A DNA stretch of 6,740 nt. It comes from an uncultured Gammaproteobacteria bacterium (GTDB lineage Bacteria > Pseudomonadota > Gammaproteobacteria > Pseudomonadales > DT-91). The stretch spans positions 1,644 through 8,383 of the forward strand of contig CAKMZU010000111.1 of NCBI GenBank assembly GCA_929200485.1, in the 5' to 3' direction. Below the pieces are notes generated by a model. That model had not been told where the DNA came from, searched no databases, and worked only from the letters and a program-made list of their open reading frames with translations. Numbering within the stretch: the stretch's first letter is position 1; each line of letters opens with the position of its first letter. Positions 1 through 5,951 of this stretch are shown here, piece after piece. The translations under genes and the position numbers were made by a program.

Positions 1-62
1 ACAAATGACAAATGACAAATGACAAATGACAAATGACAAATGACAAATGACAAATGACAAAT
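1..62. repeat. 7-bp tandem repeat array (ACAAATG), open at the left edge
   Basis: Eight perfect copies of ACAAATG are followed by a six-base partial copy that ends where G is replaced by A at position 63. The array starts at base 1, so its true length is unknown. No interruption is seen. Because the unit is 7 bp, each ATG rotates the reading frame and opens a five-codon frame (MTNDK) closed by a TGA that overlaps a later ATG, so the array cannot encode a long protein. Perfect short arrays of this kind usually vary in copy number by replication slippage. Confidence 0.97.
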
Positions 63-195
63 AAAATATAACGCACCGACCATAGGAAAGAAAGAAAAGC
101 ATAAGGAAGAACGCTTCAACGACAACCACTGAAGCACTGTTTTATCCACCCAGGAACTTTTCTATTTTATTAATTTCAGATATGAATTTATACGA

Positions 196-225
196 TTGAT
201 ACAAATAACATGAACAAGCTATCAT
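196..225 (+). promoter_or_regulatory. Putative sigma70 promoter for glpK
   Basis: TTGATA (196-201, 5 of 6 to TTGACA) and TATCAT (220-225, 5 of 6 to TATAAT) are separated by 18 bp. Transcription would begin near 232, giving a leader of about 130 nt before the glpK ATG at 364. No GlpR operator or CRP site was recognised. A weaker alternative is TTGTCT (238-243) with TAAATA (262-267), also with an 18-bp spacer. Such matches are common by chance in AT-rich DNA. Confidence 0.4.
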
Positions 226-338
226 TAATATTAATTGTTGTCTTTTTTTGTTTGTCGACATTAAATAATGCTTTTAAAGTGATTAATGGAAGAACTGAAA
301 AGCAAGCATACAGCCAATACAAAGTTAACCCCCGATGA
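210..338 (+). CDS. Possible small secreted peptide or gene remnant (42 aa)
   Basis: An ATG at 210 opens 42 codons ending in TGA at 336-338. The product starts MNK, continues with a hydrophobic stretch (residues about 4-18, LSLILIVVFFCLSTL) and then NNA before a hydrophilic tail ending VNPR, which is the shape of a Sec signal peptide with a very short mature part. There is no recognisable Shine-Dalgarno sequence ahead of the ATG, and the best promoter candidate would start transcription downstream of it. It may be a small exported peptide, the decayed 5' end of a lost secreted-protein gene, or chance. It overlaps the frame of the longer glpK start at 286, which counts slightly against that start. 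Confidence 0.2.
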   Translation: MNKLSLILIVVFFCLSTLNNAFKVINGRTEKQAYSQYKVNPR

Positions 339-352
339 AAAATTGAATTTGC

Positions 353-356
353 AGGT
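353..356 (+). promoter_or_regulatory. Ribosome binding site that decides the glpK start
   Basis: AGGT at 353-356 lies 7 nt ahead of the ATG at 364. The other in-frame ATG, at 286, is preceded only by AAAGTGA with a 3-nt gap. The spacing, and the family length of about 495-505 residues, favour 364. Confidence 0.6.
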
Positions 357-363
357 AGCAACC

Positions 364-1851
364 ATGGAGAAAGATAAAGCCATTTTGGTCATCGATCAAG
401 GCACGACCAGTTCAAGGGCTATCATCTACTCAGCCCAAGGCGAGATTCTCAGCATTGCACAATTACCCGTTAAACAAAGTTATCCGCATTCAGGTTGGGT
501 AGAACAAGATCCTGAGGTTTTATTTGATACCGTCATCGAATCCGCTCAAAAAGCCCTCATTCAATCCAAACTCTCCATTGAAGCTATTTCAGGCATAGGT
601 ATCACAAACCAGCGAGAAACCACTATTGTATGGGATCAGCGAACAGGCAAACCCATCTACCCTGCCATTGTCTGGCAAGACAGGCGTACACAAGCAGACT
701 GTGAACAACTAAAGCACGCAGGTAAAGAACCCATCATTCAAAAAAAAACCGGCCTGCTTTTAGATCCTTATTTTTCCGCTACCAAAATTGCCTGGATACT
801 GAAAAACGTCAAAGGTGCCAAAAGATTGGTCGATGAGGGGCATTTATTAGCTGGCACAGTCGACAGCTGGATTATTTGGAAATTGACCGGCGAACATATC
901 TCTGACTTAACCAATGCCTGTCGTACGCAGTTAGTAAACATTCACACTCGAAACTATGATGACGAATTGCTAAACCTGTTTGGCATTCCTGAAAGCATCT
1001 TACCCAAGATAATGTCATCCTCCGGTCATTTAGCAACCACTCAAAAATCCTTCTTCGGACAATCACTCCCTATCCTCTCGATCATCGGTGATCAACAAGG
1101 CGCATTGATTGGCCAAGGCTGTTTTGAAACGGGGATGAGTAAAAGCACCTTGGGTACAGGGTGCTTCCTTATGACGAATACCGGAAACACACCTGTCTAT
1201 TCAAAAAATAAACTGTTAACCACTATTGCCTGGAAAATCGGCGATGATATTACCTATGCCCTAGAAGGCAGTATTTTTAACGCAGGGACAATCATTGAGT
1301 GGTTGACTCATAATCTGCAGCTTATCCAAAGCCCAAGTGAAACTGAAATACTTGCCAGGCAGTCCACACGTGATGATATTCATTTTATACCTGCCTTTAC
1401 TGGATTGGGCGCACCATATTGGCAGCCAGAGGCGAGAGGATGTATCTCTGGATTGGATCGAGATACGAATAAATGCGACATCGTAAAATCTGCACTGGAT
1501 GCTATCGCTTACCAACTTGAAGACTTGCTACGCGCAATCCAATCCGATGGTGTTGAGTTAAATCAACTTCACGTTGACGGAGGAATGACGAACAATCAGT
1601 GGCTCATGCAACGATTAGCGGATATCTCTCAAATTAATATTGAAAAAGCAAAAGCCACGGAAAGCACCGCACAAGGCGCTTTTTACCTAGCCGCCCTTGC
1701 ACTTGGCATATATTCATCGTTGGATGACATCGCCAAAACTATCGAAACAGATCAACATTTTAGCCCCACACTATCGCAAGAAACAAGTAATGCACTTTAT
1801 CAAGGCTGGCAGAAGGTTATCAACAAAACCGTTCAGTCGCTTTCGCTCTAA
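364..1851 (+). CDS. glpK: Glycerol kinase
   Basis: Catalyses ATP-dependent phosphorylation of glycerol to sn-glycerol 3-phosphate, the committed step of glycerol use, in the cytoplasm. From the ATG at 364 it is 495 aa, the usual length of this FGGY-family kinase; the frame extends 26 residues upstream to 286, but that extension resembles no GlpK N-terminus. Visible landmarks: phosphate-binding DQGTTSSRA (11-19), GWVEQDP (44-50), GITNQRETT (79-87) with the glycerol-contacting R84-E85, DPYFSATK (134-141) with Y136, GTVDSW (164-169), GDQQ (242-245) with the catalytic-base aspartate D243, GTGCF (264-268) for nucleotide, FTGLGAPYW (345-353) and VDGG (404-407). The GGKGGTR-type loop that binds the inhibitor fructose 1,6-bisphosphate in E. 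coli is replaced by an unrelated sequence near 226-234, so that control is probably absent. No glpF, glpD or glpR lies in the window, so it appears to stand alone, convergent with clpB. Confidence 0.97.
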   Translation: MEKDKAILVIDQGTTSSRAIIYSAQGEILSIAQLPVKQSYPHSGWVEQDPEVLFDTVIESAQKALIQSKLSIEAISGIGITNQRETTIVWDQRTGKPIYPAIVWQDRRTQADCEQLKHAGKEPIIQKKTGLLLDPYFSATKIAWILKNVKGAKRLVDEGHLLAGTVDSWIIWKLTGEHISDLTNACRTQLVNIHTRNYDDELLNLFGIPESILPKIMSSSGHLATTQKSFFGQSLPILSIIGDQQGALIGQGCFETGMSKSTLGTGCFLMTNTGNTPVYSKNKLLTTIAWKIGDDITYALEGSIFNAGTIIEWLTHNLQLIQSPSETEILARQSTRDDIHFIPAFTGLGAPYWQPEARGCISGLDRDTNKCDIVKSALDAIAYQLEDLLRAIQSDGVELNQLHVDGGMTNNQWLMQRLADISQINIEKAKATESTAQGAFYLAALALGIYSSLDDIAKTIETDQHFSPTLSQETSNALYQGWQKVINKTVQSLSL

Positions 1852-1872
1852 GCTGGCAGGCTTTTCAAGTCA

Positions 1873-1893
1873 TGCACCGATAGCGCTGGTGCA
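1873..1893. terminator. Small hairpin between the convergent genes glpK and clpB
   Basis: TGCACC (1873-1878) and GGTGCA (1888-1893) form a perfect 6-bp stem around a 9-nt loop, in the 53-bp gap where the two genes end tail to tail. Position favours a shared bidirectional terminator. Neither strand has a U-tract after the stem, so it is not a canonical intrinsic terminator. Confidence 0.25.
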
Positions 1894-1904
1894 AGAATCA
1901 ACGA

Positions 1905-4496
1905 TTATTTCGATGCAAACCTGATTTGACCGTTATCAACGTCTGCCATAATGGTATTGCCTACAATAAATTTACCTTGCAAAATTGCCGTCGCTAAAGG
2001 GTCTTCCAGCAATCGTTGAACCGCTCGCTTAAGTGGCCTCGCTCCATATACAGGATCATAGCCTGCTTCAATGAGAAGACTCATTGCCTCATCGGATACA
2101 TCAAGCACTAACCCACGATCATCTAAACGTTTCTGTAAGTGCGCTAATTGAATATTGGCAATGCCCGCAATCTGATTTTTTTGCAACGGTTTAAAGTAAA
2201 CCACATCATCTAATCGATTTAACAACTCAGGCCTAAAATGCTGGCCTACCACTTCCATTACAGCCTCTTTCGTTTCTTCTTCGGATGCAACCCCTGTCAT
2301 CGTTTGAATACGATCGGAGCCCAGGTTTGATGTCATGACAATAACCGTGTTTCTAAAATCCACTGTTCGCCCCTGACTATCGGTTAACCGACCATCATCC
2401 AAAACCTGCAACATGATATTAAAGACATCCGGATGTGCTTTTTCGACTTCATCTAACAAGATAACCGAATAAGGCTTTCTTCTAACAGCCTCAGTTAAAT
2501 GCCCACCCTCTTCATAACCAACATAGCCAGGAGTCGCACCAATTAAACGAGCGACGGCATGTTTTTCCATATACTCTGACATATCAAGCCGCACCATCGC
2601 CTCTTCAGTATCAAATAAAAATACCGCTAACTGCTTGCAAAGTTCAGTTTTACCAACCCCCGTTGGCCCTAAAAATAAAAACGAACCATTCGGTCGATTC
2701 GGATCAGAAAGCCCAGCGCGAGATCGCCTGACTGCACTACAGACACTTGTCACTGCCTCATCCTGACCGATGACTTTTTGATGCAGAATGTCCTCCATTT
2801 GAAGCAGCCTTTCTTTATCGCCCTCTAACATTTTATTAACCGGGATACCCGTTGCTTTAGATACCACCTCAGCAATCTCATCATCGGTTACGCGATTTCG
2901 AAGCAAGGTATGTTCACCTTCTTGCACATTCTCCTCTGCTTTTGCCGCTTCAGCCAATTGTTTCTCAAGTGTTGGAATGACGCCGTACTGCAACTCTGAC
3001 ATTTTGCTTAAATTAGACGCTCGACTTGCCAATTCCAAATCAATTTTCGCTTGTTCTAAATCTGCCTTAATTTGTTGCGACCCTTGGAGTGCTGCTTTTT
3101 CAGATTTCCAAACCGCTTCTAAATCCGCGAATTCTTTTTCCGCTTTTTGAATTTCTTCATCCAGCTGCTCAAGCTGCGCTTTCGCACTGTCATCTTTGTC
3201 TTTTTTCAAGGCTTCACGTTGAATTTTCAGTTGGATTAACCGCCTGTCTAGTTTGTCCAACGCCTCAGGCTTTGAATCAATTTCCATTCGAATTCGACTC
3301 GCTGCCTCATCAATTAAATCAATGGCTTTATCCGGCAGGTTTCTGTCAGTGATATATCTCATCGACAGTTTGGTCGCTGCAATAATGGCAGAATCGCTGA
3401 TATCAACCCCATGGTGAACTTCATAGCGCTCCTTCAATCCTCGCAAAATCGCAATGGTGTCTTCCTCACTCGGCTCATCAACTAACACTTTCTGAAAGCG
3501 TCTCTCAAGGGCAGCGTCTTTCTCAATAAACTGACGATATTCGTCTAATGTCGTCGCCCCTACACAATGCAACTCGCCTCGGGCCAATGCTGGCTTTAAC
3601 ATATTCCCTGCATCCATTGCGCCGTCCGCCTTGCCTGCACCAACAATGGTATGAATTTCATCAATGAAGAGGATAACTTCACCTTCTTGCTTCGATAATT
3701 CTTTCAGTAAGGCCTTAAGGCGCTCCTCAAATTCTCCACGAAATTTAGCCCCCGCTATTAACCCTGCCAAATCCAGTGAAAGCAGCTTCTTGCTTTTCAG
3801 TCCTTCAGGCACCTCACCATTGACTATTCGTTGAGCCAAGCCTTCAACGATTGCCGTTTTACCCACACCAGGCTCGCCAATCAATACGGGGTTATTTTTC
3901 GTGCGGCGCTGCAAGACTTGTATCGTCCGACGAATTTCATCATCGCGCCCAACAACAGGGTCCATCTTGCCTTCTGTTGCTCTTGCAGTTAAATCGATCG
4001 TATATTTTTCAAGTGCACCACGGTTTTCTTCTGGATTTTGATCTGTCACCTTTTCTCCCCCGCGTATTTCATCTACGGCTTGCTCTAGTTTTTCTTTTGA
4101 AAGACCTGCGACTGAAAACCATTGCTGGCCTTCGCATTTGATTGCAAAAACGGCTAAAAGTACCATCTCTGTGGCAACATATTGGTCGCCTTTTGCCTTG
4201 GCAAGTTCTTCAGCTTTATTAAGCAATTGAAAAAGCTCGCCAGATAACTGAGGCGGCTGCGAAGCGGGTGAAGAGAGCTTCGGTAAATTCGACAAGTTGT
4301 GATCCACCCGCTGCTCAAAACCCGCCAAATCAGACTGCGTTTTGGTGAATATACTGGTTAAAAAACCGGAACTGTCCTGTATTAGTGCTTTAAAAAAATG
4401 CGCCATTTCAATGGTTGTAGCCTGATTACTTGCGGCCATTGATTGAGCATTAGCAAGCACCTGCTGAAGGCTTTGCGTAAAATTTTCAATCTGCAT
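1905..4496 (-). CDS. clpB: ATP-dependent protein disaggregase ClpB (Hsp100)
   Basis: A hexameric AAA+ chaperone that pulls polypeptides out of aggregates with DnaK/DnaJ/GrpE, in the cytoplasm. The 863 aa form a complete ClpB (E. coli 857). Order: N-domain 1-about 145, keeping T7, D104 and E110; NBD1 with Walker A GEPGVGKT (207-214), Walker B VILFIDE (274-280), pore loop KFRG (251-254; the usual tyrosine is phenylalanine, still aromatic) and arginine fingers R332-R333; coiled-coil middle domain about 410-530, which separates ClpB from ClpA and ClpC and keeps SELQYG with Y504; NBD2 with Walker A GPTGVGKT (610-617), Walker B VILLDE (678-683), pore loop GYVG (657-660) and R761. There is no ClpP-docking IGF/IGL loop that I can see. 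The ATG at 4496 has AAGGTG (4506-4501) 4 nt ahead, a good ribosome site. The N-domain diverges more from E. coli than the ATPase domains do. Probably heat-shock controlled. Confidence 0.98.
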   Translation of the reverse strand: MQIENFTQSLQQVLANAQSMAASNQATTIEMAHFFKALIQDSSGFLTSIFTKTQSDLAGFEQRVDHNLSNLPKLSSPASQPPQLSGELFQLLNKAEELAKAKGDQYVATEMVLLAVFAIKCEGQQWFSVAGLSKEKLEQAVDEIRGGEKVTDQNPEENRGALEKYTIDLTARATEGKMDPVVGRDDEIRRTIQVLQRRTKNNPVLIGEPGVGKTAIVEGLAQRIVNGEVPEGLKSKKLLSLDLAGLIAGAKFRGEFEERLKALLKELSKQEGEVILFIDEIHTIVGAGKADGAMDAGNMLKPALARGELHCVGATTLDEYRQFIEKDAALERRFQKVLVDEPSEEDTIAILRGLKERYEVHHGVDISDSAIIAATKLSMRYITDRNLPDKAIDLIDEAASRIRMEIDSKPEALDKLDRRLIQLKIQREALKKDKDDSAKAQLEQLDEEIQKAEKEFADLEAVWKSEKAALQGSQQIKADLEQAKIDLELASRASNLSKMSELQYGVIPTLEKQLAEAAKAEENVQEGEHTLLRNRVTDDEIAEVVSKATGIPVNKMLEGDKERLLQMEDILHQKVIGQDEAVTSVCSAVRRSRAGLSDPNRPNGSFLFLGPTGVGKTELCKQLAVFLFDTEEAMVRLDMSEYMEKHAVARLIGATPGYVGYEEGGHLTEAVRRKPYSVILLDEVEKAHPDVFNIMLQVLDDGRLTDSQGRTVDFRNTVIVMTSNLGSDRIQTMTGVASEEETKEAVMEVVGQHFRPELLNRLDDVVYFKPLQKNQIAGIANIQLAHLQKRLDDRGLVLDVSDEAMSLLIEAGYDPVYGARPLKRAVQRLLEDPLATAILQGKFIVGNTIMADVDNGQIRFASK
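4047..4061 (-). promoter_or_regulatory. Internal GTG translation start in clpB (short ClpB isoform)
   Basis: Codon 150 of clpB is GTG (4049-4047), preceded by GGGGGAG (4061-4055) with a 5-nt spacer, a Shine-Dalgarno sequence stronger than that of the main start. E. coli clpB uses an internal GTG at the equivalent residue (V149, in the linker after the N-domain) to make an N-truncated form of about 79-80 kDa. The residue, the codon and the added ribosome site all match, so the same two-isoform arrangement is likely here. Confidence 0.65.
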
Positions 4497-4547
4497 AAGA
4501 CACCTTAAGTAGAATCGTTTTTGTAATGTTTTTGCAAGACATTTAAA

Positions 4548-4576
4548 GATATAAGGGTGAAAAATAGATTTTCAAC
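4548..4576 (-). promoter_or_regulatory. Putative clpB promoter, possible sigma32 (heat-shock) type
   Basis: Read on the minus strand, GTTGAAA (4576-4570; 6 of 7 to the sigma32 -35 CTTGAAA) is followed after 11 bp by ACCCTTAT (4558-4551; imperfect match to CCCCATNT). The same bases also read as sigma70 TTGAAA, 16 bp, TATATC (4553-4548). Start of transcription would fall near 4544, giving a leader of about 50 nt before the clpB ATG. Heat-shock control of clpB is the rule in gammaproteobacteria, but the -10 match here is only moderate and the sigma32 spacer is at the short end. Confidence 0.45.
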
Positions 4577-4628
4577 TCTTTATTTTCGGGTAGACACAAT
4601 GGGGGTGTTTTGGATCAAAAAAACGTTT

Positions 4629-4656
4629 GAATGTATAGTTGCTACTTTATACATTC
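4629..4656. other. 9-bp perfect inverted repeat upstream of clpB
   Basis: GAATGTATA (4629-4637) and TATACATTC (4648-4656) are exact inverted copies around a 10-nt loop. It lies between the end of the 4754-5755 gene and the clpB promoter candidate. On the minus strand the stem is followed 5 nt later by a T7 run, so it could end transcription from the upstream gene, although the stem is AT-rich and the gap is longer than usual. The alternative is an operator for a dimeric regulator acting on clpB. Confidence 0.5.
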
Positions 4657-4692
4657 CTGTCATCCAGAAGGTTTAACTTAGGAAACACTTTA

Positions 4693-4742
4693 TTAAATCA
4701 AAATGTCCTCTAAAGGATTAAATCAAAATGCCCTCTAAAGGA
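4693..4742. repeat. 25-bp direct tandem duplication (two copies)
   Basis: Two abutting 25-bp units (4693-4717 and 4718-4742), both beginning TTAAATCAAAATG, differ only at unit position 14 (T at 4706, C at 4731). Each unit contains TCCTCTAAAGGA or CCCTCTAAAGGA, a short self-complementary core. The array starts 11 bp beyond the stop codon of the neighbouring gene, in its 3' untranslated region, and is upstream of clpB. Confidence 0.95.
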
Positions 4743-4753
4743 AAATAGTTTGA

Positions 4754-5755
4754 TTAGGGTTTATTTTTTCTATTTTCAATATGATCATGATACTTCTTAT
4801 TCGATACTCTTTCTAATTTGTCGTATAACACCCCTATTCTAAAATTGGTTAATTTAACATCACCTTCATCCGATCCGGTATCTTTAACTTTAATTAACGA
4901 TTTATCAGCATAAAACTCCGGATTTCCTTCTTTATTTTTATTAACGAGATCATTAAGCAACCCTCCATCTTTGATAAACATCAGCACTTTTTCTACCTCT
5001 GCATCTGACGTTTGATCTTTAAGGGAGGGGAAACGGTTATCTAAAATCTGCGCAATATCCCGAGCTAATATTTCGTGTGAATTATCAGAAAAAGTAAACT
5101 GTTTTGGCGCTAGAAAAGCTGTGTGCATTGTATTCACAATCTCAGGATTGACCTCTCCAACGGCTTTAAAATATGCATTATCTGCGATCACAGGGTGTAT
5201 GACAGGAGGCAACTCCTCTGATGATTTAAGAGAATTTTCAGAGTGAATTACAGGCTCAAACAGCTTTTCGAGAAGGTTGCGAGATTTGGACGCTGCGGTC
5301 TCAAATGCAGTTTTTTTCGCTGATGGTTTCTTTGAATTATCTGTCTGTTTTTTAGAATCAGGTAATTTCGGTGAAGCTTCATTCTTAACCGATGCTTTGC
5401 GTACGGCAAGCACGGCCAAATAGCTTCCCACTCCCACCGTTAAAGCACCTGCTACCCCCCCTGCAATTATTTTTTTCGTTTTTTTATTGGTCTGTTTTGC
5501 ATTATATCGTCTCTGTGATAAAGAAATGATGGGGATCGCAGACTTCAAAGCCATTTCTTGTGGTTTTTCATCAGCAGTAACAACCAAGGATTGGACAAAT
5601 AAAAAAGGCGTACAAACCGAAACAGCATAAAAAAAAATCTCAAAAAAATTAAGACCTGTTGATACTGCGTTTTTGGTTACTTTATTTTTACAGTCACACA
5701 CAAAAAAAACACTCACGGCAAAGTAAAACACTTGTGTAAGTTTTCGTACACACAA
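4754..5755 (-). CDS. Hypothetical membrane protein, YFKAV/VNP paralog 1
   Basis: Not a family I recognise. The open frame is 333 codons from a TTG at 5755; it could instead begin at GTG 5701 or ATG 5554, none with a good ribosome site. Visible parts: a hydrophobic N-terminus (about 34-61) ending LVVTA before DEK, like a Sec signal peptide with an AXA-type cleavage site; a basic stretch; one transmembrane helix (about 96-118); a lysine-rich, low-complexity linker (119-183) in which PVIH occurs twice; then a domain (about 184-275) with YFKAV..VNP.I.NT, D[IM]A.IL...FP.L and FI..G.L..L.NKN, shared with the partial gene upstream on the same strand. The tail is charged and ends LYDKLERVSN plus a basic stretch. 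The gene has many homopolymer runs (T8, T7 and T9 in the N-terminal coding strand). It is AT-rich relative to clpB. A membrane-anchored surface protein or secreted effector is possible, unproven. Confidence 0.75.
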   Translation of the reverse strand: MCVRKLTQVFYFAVSVFFVCDCKNKVTKNAVSTGLNFFEIFFYAVSVCTPFLFVQSLVVTADEKPQEMALKSAIPIISLSQRRYNAKQTNKKTKKIIAGGVAGALTVGVGSYLAVLAVRKASVKNEASPKLPDSKKQTDNSKKPSAKKTAFETAASKSRNLLEKLFEPVIHSENSLKSSEELPPVIHPVIADNAYFKAVGEVNPEIVNTMHTAFLAPKQFTFSDNSHEILARDIAQILDNRFPSLKDQTSDAEVEKVLMFIKDGGLLNDLVNKNKEGNPEFYADKSLIKVKDTGSDEGDVKLTNFRIGVLYDKLERVSNKKYHDHIENRKNKP

Positions 5756-5951
5756 CTATCAGATCATCTTAAGCATCCTAAACGATACCATTCAAGGACA
5801 CTAATAAATAAATATCAAGATATGAATTAACCGAACCGAATAACACGTTAATTTTTACTGCTCAAGGTCAATTAAGCTAGCTATTCCAGCTTTCACCTTA
5901 AAGACACCTAACCTGAAATTTTATAGATTTAAAAAATTAAATTTAAATTAA

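Larger units (their letters stand above)
63..363. other. AT-rich leader region upstream of glpK
   Basis: About 300 bases between the heptamer array and the preferred glpK start. Positions 63-190 contain nothing I can assign: no ORF of useful length, no RNA gene and no strong hairpin. The second half holds the promoter candidate at 196-225, a small signal-peptide-like ORF at 210-338, a T7 run at 243-249, and the in-frame upward extension of glpK to an ATG at 286. Confidence 0.6.

Noticed and set aside
1..62. CRISPR-like array
   Set aside because: A 7-bp unit without spacers is a simple tandem repeat, not a CRISPR.
286..363. Longer glpK start at ATG 286 (26 extra residues)
   Set aside because: Poor ribosome site with a 3-nt gap, the extension resembles no GlpK N-terminus, and ATG 364 has AGGT at 7 nt and gives the normal family length.
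872..1515. Minus-strand open frames inside glpK (872-1066 and 1261-1515)
   Set aside because: Antisense shadows of a strongly conserved gene; their products have no domain-like or membrane features.
1850..1863. AAGC/GCTT hairpin overlapping the glpK stop codon
   Set aside because: Only a 4-bp stem with two further T bases; far below a credible intrinsic terminator.
3089..4141. Plus-strand open frames inside clpB
   Set aside because: Antisense shadows of clpB coding sequence, with no ribosome site or recognisable product.
4597..4604. CCCCATTG on the minus strand, a near-perfect sigma32 -10 element for clpB
   Set aside because: The only -35-like sequences lie about 8 bp (TTTGATC) or about 21 bp (ATTCAAA) upstream, outside the accepted spacer range. 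Kept as second choice to the element at 4548-4576.
5861..5876. CTTAAT....CTTGAG, PmrA-like tandem half-sites upstream of paralog 1
   Set aside because: The half-sites are 10 bp apart rather than 11 and the second has two mismatches; too weak to use as evidence for an effector regulon.
5855..5896. 13-residue GTG frame on the minus strand between the two paralogs
   Set aside because: AAGG abuts the start codon, no conservation evidence, and this length is expected by chance.
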